A stretch of 64,000 bases of DNA from NCBI RefSeq assembly GCF_902167145.1, contig NC_050101.1:112497789-112561788 (forward strand), read 5' to 3'. The number at the start of each line of letters is the position of its first letter. Positions within the stretch are counted from its first letter, which is position 1. The translations under genes were made by a program, and so were the position numbers. Positions 1-11,171 of this stretch are shown here, piece after piece. Source of the DNA: Zea mays (lineage: Eukaryota > Streptophyta > Magnoliopsida > Poales > Poaceae). Below the pieces are notes generated by a model. That model had not been told where the DNA came from and ran no database searches. It was given only the letters and a program-made list of their open reading frames with translations.

Positions 1-241
1 CGCCCTTGCATTGCTTTCTTGGAGTGATTGCTCGTGGTATTCTGCAAATATCAGCTTTTGCTGTGAGCGCTGGATCAAATGTTTCTTTCTCTGCGTCCAG
101 TCTAGTTTGATGCGGATTCATTCGCTGACCGGCATAGCATGATCCTGCGGTGATTGCGGTCGCGGATAGCTTGTGCAAGCTGTTGGCTTGGGAGTTATCT
201 TTCTAATCTGGCCTAAAGAAATCCTGAGGCGGTAGCGTCAC

Positions 242-3200
242 ATGGATGCAAGTACGGAGGTTACTGATGCTATTGCTGCAGTGGGCATTGACAATGGGCC
301 AACGGGGAAGTTGCCGCCCCGTGATAGTGTAGGGGGGCACGCAGAAGAACACGACGTGCTGGCTGATGGAACACATTCGGGTGAGAGCGAGGTGATCAAC
401 CCGTCTGAAGAAGTGGAAATGGAAGCCACCTCGCAATCCCAGGACATAAAGCCCCGAGTTCCTGAGGTAAGGTTTTACACGTCTACACATTGTCAGTTCT
501 AGTGACTTCAATCAGTGGTTCCCTGATAGTCACGTGTTTTCTGCCAATTTCATGTGTTATAGGGGGTTCAAGGCCATTCACCGAAGGTTGTTACTAAATC
601 TCCGCGACAGAGCCCTCGGGGCGGGGATAAGAGTGAAGCCAGGAAAATCTCTCCCAGTCCTTATCCTAAGGTGCCCATCGCACGGGTTTCTGATCTAGAT
701 ATAGTTGATAGCTCTTCGAGCAATGGTGATACTGGTGCCAGTAAGAAAGTAAGTTAATTATTTCACAGCTTATGAGTTATGATGTGCACATCTATATGTT
801 TTCAGTACTTATAGTGATATGCATGATTGCTACTATATTACTTGTATAGGAATGTTTATGCGCTTTGCAGTTTGAACCTTATACATTTTTGTTGGTGCTT
901 TCATTAGAAGACTGAAAAGAGCAGTTTCCGCCCAATTGCCAAGGAGAGCCTGTCACTTGAGGACTCAAAGTAAGCTTTTTGTTTTTTTGTTTGCATTTTG
1001 TGGTTATGTGTTGCTTCATGGTTTCTGTTTCTCATTCTGGATTCTGGACATAAAATCAGTGCTCTAAGCATCCAACCAAACCATGCCTACTAATTACTCA
1101 GATTGTAACGACCTGATCCTAGTTCAGTTGGTTGTTGTAGACATACACCCAGACCACCTAAGTCAAGTCCTAGTCGGGGCGAATATGGATGTCTATTTCT
1201 TAATTAAAATGACATCTAGTCCTTCTAGGTTGGTTGAGTTTTTTAACTGCCCAGATTGCCTTGAGTGTGACAATGCTATGAATTAGTGGTGCAACTATGT
1301 TTGCTAGGTATTTTGGTAGCATAAAATTATAACATGACTTAATGATTTTTTTGGAAGTGTCCGTTCCGTCAAATATGTAAAGGAGTTTCCCCCTTGGGAG
1401 CATCTTAGGGTGTGTTTGGTTGACGGATAGGGGTTGCATGATATATTCAAGTGTGGTGGACGCAGGCTGAGTGGAAATGTATTTCAAAAAAGATGTTTGA
1501 TGAGGTTGCATGAGCAGATGCAAAAAAAAAAACTGACGGGATCCTCTGCAGTTACGTCTGTAGACGTAGCTGCAGATGGCCCGCTGATGTGTGGGACCAG
1601 ACGTGGTTTGGCCCCACACGTGAGCGAGCAGACATAACTGCAGAGGAATTGTGTCCAAAAAAGTGACATTGTTTGGTTGACTTTATGAGCGATGTAATCT
1701 GTCTACACTGTGAGGCTAACATGTGGGCCTACTCTCGTCTTGCATTTGCTCAGCCAGGCCTGCTGGATATGGCCGATCCGGTGGCATGCCGTGATGCTGC
1801 CAGCGTGGCTCTCTAAGAATATACACACCAAATGATGAATGCATAAGGGGAACAGAGCAACCAATCACGCTCTTATTTGTTTGGATACCTATTGTTGTTT
1901 GTGCCACAAAGATTTTATAGTTAAATATCATTCCCTCGTTCCAAATTTTAATTCACTCGGTCTTTGTTCTAAGTCAAACTTCATTGACTTTGATCAGGTT
2001 TATACAAAAATTCACAAACACCTAGAATAACAAATTAGTTCCGTTCTGTTCAATTCTTCATGAAATGTAGTTTAATAGAGCTTTTGTTTGAACTTGTAGA
2101 TGTTGATATATTTTTCTAAAACATTGTGAAAGTTAGAGTTGAATGTTAATTTATGGCAAAGCCTAAGCGAACTATAATTTGGAATAGTACTTTTTAATTT
2201 TTTCATGCTTTAGCATTTATATATATGAGATGTGACTTTGGTACTACAATTAGTGAGGATGGAGATGTAAGTTTGGGAGACCAGGTAGTACCAAAGAAGG
2301 ACACCTTCCGTTATTTGGGATCGATGCTACAAAGAGATGGTGTTAATGATGAAGATGTTTGCCATAGGATCAAAGCGGGGTGGATGAAATGGCGTCAAGC
2401 ATCGGAAGTCCTATGCGATAAGAGAGTGCTATAGAAGTTGAAAGGCAAGTTCTACATGACATCGATTAGGCTTGTATGTTTTATGGGGCTGAGTGTTGGC
2501 CTACTAAGAAACGACATATCCAACAACTAAGTGTCGCAGAGATGCTTATGTTGCGTTGGATATGTGGGCACACAAGATTGGATCGAGTGAGAAAAAATGA
2601 CATACGCGATCGGCTAGGAGTAGCGCCAATTGAAGAAAAGTTTATTTAACACCGGTTGAGATGGTTTGGGCATGTCCATCGGAGACCCCCAGAGGCACCG
2701 GTGCATAGAGGCATCATAAGACGAGACAACAATGTGAAGAGAGATAGAGGTCGACCAAACTTGACATGGGAGGAGGCAATCAAAAGGGACTTGAAGGAAT
2801 GGAATATCCCAATGGAGTTGTGTTTCGATAGAAGTGCTTGGAAAGAAGCTATCCACGCGCCTGAACCGTGATTATGCCTTTTTCCTTTTAGTGTTCTCAA
2901 AAGCTTTTCACCTCCCCTTTTTCTTTCTCCTTTTGGTGACATCTTGTTTGGTTTCAGCTCTAGCCTACCCTAACTTGCTTGGGACTAAAAGGCTATGTTG
3001 ATGTTGACGCATGCTTTAGCATTTACCATTTTCGAAACTGTTGCCTAATCCAGCTTGGTTTATTTGTTTCCTTCTTAGTTGATTGACTAGTTTCCTTTGT
3101 TAGCTAATTGATTAGTTTCCTTTCTTAGCTAAGTGATAGCTGATTGAATAGTTTCCTTTCTTGGCTAATTGATAGCTGATTGATTAGTTTCATTTCTTAG

Positions 3201-5851
3201 CTAATTGATAGCTGATTGGATAGTTTCCTTTTTGGCTGTGATCCTTTGTAATCGTGTATATAAATAGATCAATAGAACACATCTATTGCAGCAGGTGCAG
3301 TTTGGTAGCGCCAAAAAAACAGTGTGTCCTTCTAGGTAGTGTTTGGATGGATGTATGAGGAAGGATGAAGAGGGATGAGGTGGGATCATTCTAACTTGAC
3401 CCATGTTTGGTTTGGAGGTCCAGAGTCAGGGTCAAGAAATATTCTTCAAAAATAGTGGATGGGGCCATCCCTCAAAAAAATAAGGGACGGGGTCAACCTA
3501 GGGTTGATCCCGTCCCATCCCTCATTGACACCGAACCAAACACATCCCTAGTGTTTGTGTTGAGTTTTGTGAGCATTTTAGTGATCTAGGGATTTTCTTC
3601 TTTGTCTCTGCCAAGGCACTGCCATCGGGTAGAAGGCTACAAAAATTACCATTTCCTTTGACGTCTCGTTTGGATCCTTGGAATTGCATTCCATTCTAAT
3701 AATAGTAATTTAGGCACATATCAATTAAGCTAATTCGATTTTATGCAAAATATATTTATATACTATTATTAGCAAGATGCCGGAGATATTTATGTACTAC
3801 ATTTTTACTATAGAAGTGTGAATCGAAGAGCGTCCTATAAGTTGCAGAGTAGAAACAAATTCTACTGATACATAAAATCATTTCTCATCCTGCACCTCAT
3901 GAATTTGATATAGGCTTATATACGAACTTTGGAAAGTGGTGGAATGTCGAATTCCAAGCTAAGTAGGTTACTTTATTAAGTAAATCCCAATTCCTCCAAA
4001 ATGAATGGATCCAAACGCCCCGTGACTTCTATTGTATCTTGTGACAATTGAACTGTTTTGTGAAGCCAAGTCTTCGCATCAGTTTCTACTCAATTCTCTT
4101 ACTAGTTACTACATATATATCTATTTGTAACCAAGTCATACCCTAAATACTTTCTTCTCTGTAAATTTATTTTCGTAACTAGGGCACTTAGATATTAAAA
4201 TAGTTTCTTGCAATATCATGTGCTTCATTCCAATTCAGAGAGAAGAATAAAACTCAGAAGGCATCAAACCAACGCTCTGCCAAAAACGATATTGACGAAG
4301 AATCAAATGAAAGTGTGAAACCTCAAAGGGTGGGCAGCACTCCTTCATATGGATTTAGTTTTAAGTGTGATGAGAGAGCTGAAAAAAGAAGAGAGGTAAC
4401 TCATTGTTAGATAACTTTGCACTGGTTTTAGTTTAAGAACATTTGGGCACCATTCCTTTCCTTACACCGTTCTGCAATGATATAGTTCTACTCAAAGCTC
4501 GAGGAGAAGATTCATGCACAGGAACTGGAGAAAAGCAACTTGCAGGCAAAATCAAAGGTTTGTGCCTTGACCCCTGATTCTATTTTCATATTACTATGGA
4601 AGCACATTGCTTGATACTACACTGAATATAATGCTGACTTTACCCGCTTGTTACTACTATACAGGAAACTGAAGAAGCTGAACTCAAAATGCTGAGAAAG
4701 AGTTTAAAGTTCAAGGCAACACCAATGCCCAGCTTTTATAAGGAACCACCTCCTCCCAAGGTTGAGTTGAAGAAGGTAATTCTTCCCTACTTATGGCTTA
4801 GTTTCTTGTTCCTGTCTTGTTAAATGTTAACATGGCCTTATAAAAATGTAATAGTTCTTTAGTTCCGTATAACATCATGTTGAACTGAAAAGCGAAAACC
4901 TTAATCTTGGTAATATTCTTTATCAAGCTAATAAAGGAGCCTTTTCCTTCGTTGTAACTACAAAATTTAACTCTCTTAAGTAGTACAGCAAAAGAGCTTG
5001 GCGTCTTGTATTCAAATATAACATATCACATATTGTAATATGTAAATCCAATTAGTCTTTTGCGGTTTTGCCCATATAATGTTTAAAATTTGCGAATTTA
5101 CCATGCATTTTGGACACCTGAATTTTCTGTAACTGTACAGTTGTAAACGAGATTCTTAATTATAGCTTAATAGATAAAATGAAAGACTACCCCCATGACC
5201 ATGTTATTCTTTTCTTTAGTTGGGCCATTTGTTGTATTATTAGGTTTGTAACCTAATAAATAGTTATGCTAAATCCATTGCAAATCTATAATCCATACTT
5301 TTCTGGAATTAGCAGCTATTTGAATAAGGGGAAAAAAACGAGGCTCGAAAGCCTAGTCTGGTCTTGTTTTCACTGGATTGTTGCATTTGAATTTCCAACT
5401 ACAGCTGTCACACTTACAATCTTAGCCAGCTTGCCCCACTAGGTATATAAAGGTATTGCTCTATCCTAACTTCTGAAGCATGCATACTATTTTCTGCTGA
5501 TCTTAGATCCCAACAACAAGAGCTCGATCACCAAAGCTTGGTCGCTCCAAGAACACACCCTCAGGAGGGACAGAAGGAAATTCAAACCCCCCAGCTCGTT
5601 CAGCTCGACTGAGTCTCGATCAAAGGGTCCCCCAAAATGGTGCCAAGAAAGCACCTGCTGCAAATGCGGCGAAGAAGCCCCAACGGAAATCTCTCCCTAA
5701 ATTGCCTTCGGAGCAAACAGCCAAAGTTGTTGACATTGCAGCGTCTGTTCCATCTGGAGAAGAGCTGGGGAAGAAGCCATCGTTGACGGGTCTTGTTCGA
5801 GAGCCAATCCGCGCGCAACTTACGCCTGATGAACCTGGACTCAGCGTGTAG
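242..5851 (+). CDS. WAVE-DAMPENED2-like (WDL) TPX2-domain microtubule-binding protein
   Basis: Seven coding exons with GT-AG introns: 242-466, 563-748, 908-969, 4239-4395, 4486-4557, 4665-4775 and 5507-5851. Together they give 385 aa ending at TAG 5849-5851. Exons 4-7 encode the TPX2 C-terminal domain: [19 protein letters not shown] is followed by the KLEEK signature ([16 protein letters not shown]), a KEAEELKxLRKSLxFKAxPMPSFY-type block, and [15 protein letters not shown] is typical of plant WVD2/WDL proteins, which bind and bundle cortical microtubules and affect cell expansion and organ twisting. The N-terminal ~200 residues are acidic, then Ser/Pro-rich and low complexity; the C-terminus is basic with SARLSLDQR and [12 protein letters not shown]. 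The ATG at 242 is the first in-frame start of exon 1; upstream bases are probably 5' UTR, and more exons to the left cannot be excluded. Intron 3 is 3.3 kb and full of transposon insertions, yet its splice sites keep the frame. The exons are seen directly; the function comes from the family. Confidence 0.88.
1408..1872. mobile_element. Tourist-like (PIF/Harbinger) MITE in WDL intron 3
   Basis: Imperfect terminal inverted repeats (left GGGTGTGTTTGGTTG, right CAACCAATCACGCTC; 12 of 15 pair) are flanked by TTA at 1405-1407 and 1873-1875, the 3-bp duplication typical of PIF/Harbinger. Inside, an 18-bp inverted repeat (1543-1560 against 1629-1646, one mismatch) surrounds a GC-richer core. No coding capacity is seen. 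Confidence 0.6.
1931..2188. mobile_element. Degenerate Stowaway-like MITE
   Basis: The left end (CCCTCGTTCCAAATTTTAA) and the right end (CTATAATTTGGAATAG) form an approximate inverted repeat resembling the CTCCCTCCGTTCC ends of Stowaway elements. The ends have decayed and no clean TA duplication is visible, so the borders are approximate. Confidence 0.45.
2224..3000 (+). mobile_element. 5'-truncated RTE-type LINE fragment (reverse transcriptase C-terminus)
   Basis: Broken reading frames encode a typical plant non-LTR reverse transcriptase tail. [18 protein letters not shown] and [20 protein letters not shown] come first. After a nonsense codon near 2432 and frame breaks, [18 protein letters not shown] and [19 protein letters not shown] follow, up to a stop near 2871. 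The 3' end carries the GCTTGGGACTAAAAGGCT block and then TTG-type short repeats at about 2985-3007, as expected for RTE elements. The fragment sits in intron 3 of the WDL gene in the same orientation as the gene. Confidence 0.75.
3050..3330 (+). repeat. Minisatellite plus TATA-bearing LTR-like fragment
   Basis: Roughly 40-bp imperfect tandem units built on TAGTTTCCTTTCTTAGCTAAT and GATAGCTGATTGA run to about 3235. They are followed by TATATAAATA at 3257-3266. The combination looks like the U3/R of a small LTR, interrupted at 3335 by a MITE. No partner LTR was found, so this class call is tentative. Confidence 0.4.
3335..3547. mobile_element. Tourist-like MITE, 213 bp
   Basis: The left end GGTAGTGTTTGG pairs with the right end CCAAACACATCC (10 of 12). 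The flanking duplication CTA lies at 3332-3334 and 3548-3550. Non-coding; it sits in WDL intron 3. Confidence 0.6.
3662..4022. mobile_element. Tourist-like MITE, 361 bp (copy A)
   Basis: The ends CGTCTCGTTTGGATCC and GGATCCAAACGCCCCG are inverted repeats, flanked by TGA at 3659-3661 and 4023-4025. The whole element matches the reverse complement of 40115-40475 along its length, with the same size. Non-coding; it sits in WDL intron 3. Confidence 0.8.
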
Positions 5852-6649
5852 GAAAGGAACCTATCAAGCCGACTCATGAAAGAAGAGAGTTGTGCCTCAG
5901 CTTCCTTTATCACACTTTGCTATTTCTGCATTAACTGCTGGCTGGTATTATGTACTAAAATTAGTCTCATCACCAGGATGGAGTTGGGAGTTTGGAGAAT
6001 GGCAAGTGACCCCCGTGTATTGTTTATGCTAGTTTCTGTTGACATACGAAGTGTTTGTAGTTGGCAAATTTTTTCAGATTATCATGTCTCCTATCTCCAG
6101 GGCTCGGAGCCAATTTTCTTGCCGTCGTAGAGAAGCCTTGTGATTCGGTGCATTAGTTCTTGCAGTTTGATTTCGGCTATTGTTCATTGCTTGTACTGAT
6201 ACACAGGTGACAAGGAACATTCTGCACGTAAAAAAGCTCTTCAATCTACATGTCTGCTACACGTTGCCCTGCAAATTCCTCAGGTGCCTAACAATGAAGA
6301 GGCTTAGACGCGTGTGTGCTCTGGCAGATTCAGTTTTACATGTGCCGTGGTTCAGTTCACAAGCGGCGAGGAGCCGGCCGGCCATGTCAGTGACTCGTTG
6401 GGGGCAGCTCTGTTTTTTCGCATGGTGCTCTGTTTTTTCGCTTTTTATTTCGTTGGGGGCAGCACTGTTTCCGTTGGGATGACTGCACCGTTTCTGTTGG
6501 GCCCGAGCCATCGGCGTCGAGCGCGCGCGGGGCAGGCGTGAGACGAAGGTGGAAGAGATGCAGCTAAGAAAAATAAGGTGGAGAAGATTTGTCGTCGTGC
6601 GGTGAGAATAAAAAGGGGAAAAAAGAAGAAGAGTATTACAGATACTTTA
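5852..6649 (+). other. WDL 3' UTR and downstream sequence
   Basis: The first few hundred bases after TAG 5849-5851 are probably 3' UTR. No second gene, RNA gene or clear repeat was recognised. The small open frames here lack family features. Confidence 0.4.
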
Positions 6650-6888
6650 GGTAGTGTTTGGTTAAGGAGCCAAGTAGAACGGAGCCGTTCCATCCCTGAT
6701 TCTAAGAACGGAGCCGCTCTGTTCTGTGTTTGGTAATCTGGAACGGAGCGGCTCTGTTTTTTGTTTGGTTCTAGAGTGAAATAGAACGAATCGACTCTAT
6801 CATACGTTTGGCATATTCATACCACTATAATATATATATAATTATATTAAATATAACACTATATATTAAGTTTGGCATCGTGCGTCTT

Positions 6889-6984
<96 letters not shown>

Positions 6985-7188
6985 CGCGAGAGGCATGCAA
7001 GCCACGACCGGTGTCGTGCGTTTGCTGAGCGCTCGGGTCCGGCTATTTTTTTGGAGTCCAGAGATTCAGCATCTTGAGAGAATATTCCTATAATAGAGTG
7101 GCTCCGTTCCACTTTGATTCGAACCAAACAGTCTCAGTACTAGAACAGAGCGGTTCGATTCTACTATACTCTGGAACCAAACACTACC
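6650..7188. mobile_element. PIF/Harbinger-type MITE with internal TA microsatellite
   Basis: The ends GGTAGTGTTTGG and CCAAACACTACC are perfect 12-bp inverted repeats, flanked by TTA at 6647-6649 and 7189-7191. Subterminal GGAACGGAGC-type repeats follow on each side. A related but partial sequence lies at about 40726-40815. Confidence 0.8.
6891..6982. repeat. (AT)n microsatellite, about 92 bp
   Basis: Uninterrupted AT dinucleotide tract inside the MITE at 6650-7188. It creates artificial Tyr-Ile open frames on both strands, which are not genes. Confidence 0.97.
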
Positions 7189-8061
7189 TTACTGATTTTC
7201 ACCACCATGGCAAATGTTGTTTTTTAAATAAAGAAGTCAGAGTTAGAGAAAGCTGTTTCATCAGCAAAAAAATAAATAAATAAATAGAGCTGTTTTGGGT
7301 AGAGGTGAACCAAATTCCTCCCCAATACTAAGGTCTTGTTTTGATTTCATAGCTGTAATATTAGCTAGTACGTACATGTTATTTGGATCGAGTAGCTGAA
7401 GGGTGGATGCATCCATAAATTTATTTATATTGCCTTTACTCTCTTGGCTACTATTGGGTAGAACAAGTGGAACGTCTGAAGAAAACTGAAACGGTCAAAA
7501 GTCCATCTCTTGTTTAGTTAGTACAATATTTACAAGTTTTTTTTTCTTGTAAGCAATTCGAAACCCGTAGGAAGGCACAAAAATCATATGACGTTCACCC
7601 AAAATTTAGAATTACGATTCGATATATACAATTAATGGCAACTAGCAAAGTGTCCGTGCGTACGCTGCTACGTTTCTATTTGTATTTGAGTATAGAGTAT
7701 AAAATATGAAAACATGTGATGGTTCAAATCTCTATAAATTTAGCTTTTTTTACCGTTTAAATATGCATGAGAGAGCACCACGACCACGAGATAGTGTAAT
7801 TGAATACCAATATCGTGTTGTTTTTTTAACCAGGTCAAATGCCCTAGCTTGCGAGGTTGCATGAAGCCTATATACACGTATTATATATGTTAGGTGGCTA
7901 GGTGCCATGAGCTACCTTTTCCATATGTCCTTGTTTCTGCATATAATAATAGTACTGACGTGATGCATATAAACTAGCGGGGCAGGTGGAGCTTCGGCCC
8001 CTCTACCGCTCCCGAACTCATAGAGTTCCACCAAAGTTTTTTCTAAATTTTAAAACATATA

Positions 8062-8112
<51 letters not shown>

Positions 8113-8540
8113 GTGATTTAGTAAGATTTATACATCTATTGATTTAGTAAGATTATATTGTTATAACACTTTAATTCAGTCATTTCTATTTTCGTCTTTG
8201 TGTTGTTATATGTATGTGGTATATATACACGTAAGCTAAGGTGTTTTAGTTGAGCTTTTGGCTGCTGCCTTTTGCTTTCAAAAAGCTAGTCAATCAGAGG
8301 GATAGGAACCGATACTGCTTTTTCCCGAAGTAGTTGTTTTTAGACAGTACATTTCTGAAAGAGGTAGATTTCCGATACTGCTTTTTTCCCCGAAGTAGTT
8401 GTTTTTAGACAGTACATTTCTGAAAGAGGTAGATTTTATACATTTTAAAAATGGTTAAAATAGAGAGCTGTTTTGAAGAGAGAGAGAGGAGAGAGAGAGA
8501 TTTCATACTTATTTTAATTTTACAGTTTTTATAAACTTCG
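7189..8540. other. AT-rich intergenic DNA with microsatellite and tandem duplication
   Basis: No gene recognised. It holds a TA tract at about 8065-8109, a tandem duplication of about 63 bp (8309-8371 and 8372-8436, unit starting CCGATACTGCTTTTTCCC), and a GA-rich tract near 8474-8500. Confidence 0.7.
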
Positions 8541-8555
8541 CACTACAGGAAACGC

Positions 8556-8790
8556 ATAAATTTTCGTGGGCCGTTTTATTTTCGTCGGCCGGCCCACGAA
8601 AATTCGAATGTTATTTTCGTCGGCCTCGTGACCGACGAAAATATGGCGTATTTTCGTGGGTCGGGGAATATTTTCGTGGGCAGGCCCATGAAAATACTGA
8701 AGTTATTTTCGTCGGCCTCTGGACCGACGAAAATGTGGCGTAGTTTCGTCAGCCTCACTGAGGCCGACGAAAATTGTGGCCCTAAATCGT
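8556..8790. repeat. Left subterminal repeats of the CACTA element
   Basis: Alternating TTTTCGTCGGCC and reverse-complement GGCCGACGAAAA motifs with short GC-rich spacers, mirrored at the other end. Short inverted pairs could form hairpins. Confidence 0.85.
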
Positions 8791-9043
8791 CCATCCTGGC
8801 CTACCGCACTCACTCGTTCGTCCTAATCCCGCCGCGCCGCACTCAGCCCGGCCTTCTCGCTTGTGTCTGGCACGCCGTTCCCTCAGCTCCATCTCCGGAT
8901 TCGATCCGCCGCAGGGAGGCCCCCGCCAGGCTCCATCTCCGGATTCGATCGCCCGCCAGCTCGGTTCAATCCGGTACGTTCCCTTCCGATCCGGCCGGTG
9001 CTTTCCTTACGGCGGAATCTTCGTGTTAGGTGCGGTTGGTAGA
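8791..9043 (+). other. GC-rich CACTA leader, interrupted by the copia insertion
   Basis: A GC-rich stretch follows the subterminal repeats and is cut at 9043 by the retrotransposon. It resembles a 5' UTR or first-exon region of the CACTA gene whose body resumes after 18458. The repeated block CTCCATCTCCGGATTCGATC occurs twice (about 8887 and 8931). Confidence 0.45.
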
Positions 9044-10369
9044 TGATAGTCGCCTAGAGGGGGGTGAATAGGGCGAAACTGAAATTCTCAAAAATAATCA
9101 CAACTACAAGCCGGGTTAGCGTTAGAAATATAATCGAGTCCACGAGAGAGGGCGGAAAACAAATCGTAAGCAAATAATGAAGTGAGACACGCGGATTTGT
9201 TTTACCGAGGTTCGGTTCTCTCAAACCTACTCCCCGTTGAGGAGGCCACAAAGGCCGGGTCTCTTTCAACCCTTCCCTCTCTCAAACGGTCCCTTGGACC
9301 GAGTGAGCTTCTCTTCTCAAATCACTTGGGAATCAAACTTCCCGCAAGGGCCACCACACGATTGGTGCCTCTTGCCTCAATTACAAGTGAGTGTTTGATC
9401 ACAAGAAAGAATGCAAAAGAAAAGAAGCGATCCAAGCGCAAGAGCTCAAATGAACACTACAAATCACTCTCACTAGTCACTAGGGCTTTGTGTTGAGTTG
9501 GGAGAGGATTTGATCTCTTTTTGGTGTGCTTTGCAATGAATGCTAGCTCTTGTATAGTGGTTGGAAGTTGGAAACTTGGATGCAATGAATGGTGGGGTGG
9601 TTGGGGTATTTATAGCCCCAACCACCAAAAGTGGCCGTTGGAAGGCTGTCTGTTCGATGGCGCACCGGACAGTCCGGTGCACACCGGACAGTCCGGTGCC
9701 CCCGCCACGTCATCAGTGCCGTTGGAAATTGACCGTTGGAGTTCTGACTTTTGGGCCCGCCTTGATGTCCGGTGACGCACCGGACATGCACTGTTCACTG
9801 TCCGGTGCGCCGGCATGGGCGACTCTGACTTCTGCGTGCGCTGCGCGCGCATTAAATGCCGTTGCAGGTAGCCGTTGGCGCGAAGTAGCCGTTGCTCCGA
9901 GGATGCACCGGGCAGTCCGGTGTACACCGGACAGTCCGGTGAATTATAGCGGAGCAGCTGAAGTGAAAACCCGAGGCTGGCGAGTTCCGGAGGCCGCCCT
10001 TCCTTGGAGCACCGGACATGTCCGGTGTACACCGGACAGTCCGGTGAATTATAGCGGAGTTGCCTCTGGAAATTCCCGAAGGTGGTGAGTTTGTGTTGAA
10101 GTCCTCTGGTGCACCGGACATGTCCGGTGGTGCACCGGACACTGTCCGGTGTACACCGGACAGTCCGGTGCCCCCAGACCAGAGGTGCCTTCGGTTGCCT
10201 TTAGCTCTCTATTTGAACCCAACTTTGGTCCTTTTAATTGGCTTGATGTGAACCTTTGACACCTATATAACTTATTAACTAGAGCAAACTAGTTAGTCCA
10301 AAGATTTGTGTTGGGCAATTCAACCACCAAAATTATATAGGAACTAGGTGTAAGCCTAATTCCCTTTCA
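9044..10369 (-). repeat. 3' LTR of copia copy 1 (1326 bp)
   Basis: Bounded on the minus strand by TGAAAGGG and GACTATCA. It holds many CACCGGAC(A/T)GTCCGGTG palindromes (about 9660-10180). The TATA box is at about 9608-9615 inside an inverted repeat. This LTR has 41 bp of palindrome sequence near 10120-10165 that the other LTR lacks. Confidence 0.92.
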
Positions 10370-11171
10370 ATCTCCCCCTTTTTGGTGATTGATGCCAACA
10401 CAAACCAAAAGCAAATATAGAATTGCATAATTGAACTAGTTTGTATGGTGTAAGTGCAAAGGTTGCCTGGAGTTGAGCCAATATAAGTACTTACAAGATA
10501 TGTATGGATTGTTTCTTCATCTTTAACATTTTGGACCACACTTGCACCACATGTTTTGTTTTTGCAAAAATCTTTTGTAAATCTTTTCAAAGTTCTTTTG
10601 CAAATAGTCAAGGGTAAATGAATAAGAGTTTGCAAAGCATTTTCAAATTTTGAAATTTTCTCCCCTTGTTTCAAATGCTTTTCCTTTGACTAAACAAAAC
10701 TCCCCCTAAATGAAATCATCCTCTTAGTGTTCAAGAGGGTTTTGATGATTCAAATTGAAATACTATTTTCTCCCCCTTTTGAACTCAAAAAGATACCAAT
10801 TGAAAAATACTCTTGGAAAACACTAATTTTTTTGAAATTGGTGGTGGTGCGGTCCTTTTGCTTTGGGCTCATACTTTCTCCCCCTTTGGCATGAATCGCC
10901 AAAAACGGAATCATTAGAGCCCTCGAAGTATTTTTCTCCTCCTTTGGTCATAAAATAAATGAATGAAGAGTATACCAAAGTTGGAGAGATGCTCGGAGTG
11001 ACGGCGAAGGAAGAGTAGTGGAGTGGAGTGGAAGCCTTTGTCTTCGCCGAAGACTCCAATTTCCTTTCAATACGCCTATGACTTGGTTTGAAATACTCTT
11101 GAAAACACATTAGTCATAGCATATACAAAAGAGACATGATCAAAGGTATATTTATGAGCTATGTGTGCAAG
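10370..11171 (-). promoter_or_regulatory. Polypurine-tract region between pol and 3' LTR (copy 1)
   Basis: On the minus strand AAAAAGGGGGAGAT directly abuts the LTR (10370-10384). Further G-rich purine tracts recur near 10660, 10702, 10772, 10880 and 10937. Repeated PPT-like tracts in this position are a hallmark of Sireviruses. No open reading frame of note is present. Confidence 0.7.

Noticed and set aside
6825..7127. Two frames with long Tyr-Ile repeats
   Set aside because: Direct translation of an (AT)n microsatellite.
9610..10088. Open frames of 100-177 aa inside the copia LTRs on both strands (HRTVRCTPDSPV-type repeats)
   Set aside because: They are translations of the CACCGGAC palindromes in GC-rich LTR DNA, appear on both strands, and recur in every LTR copy; no start or family evidence.
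9660..10180. Regularly spaced palindromic repeats resembling a CRISPR array
   Set aside because: Eukaryotic LTR context, spacers vary in length, units are palindromic fragments of an LTR, and no cas genes exist in such a genome.
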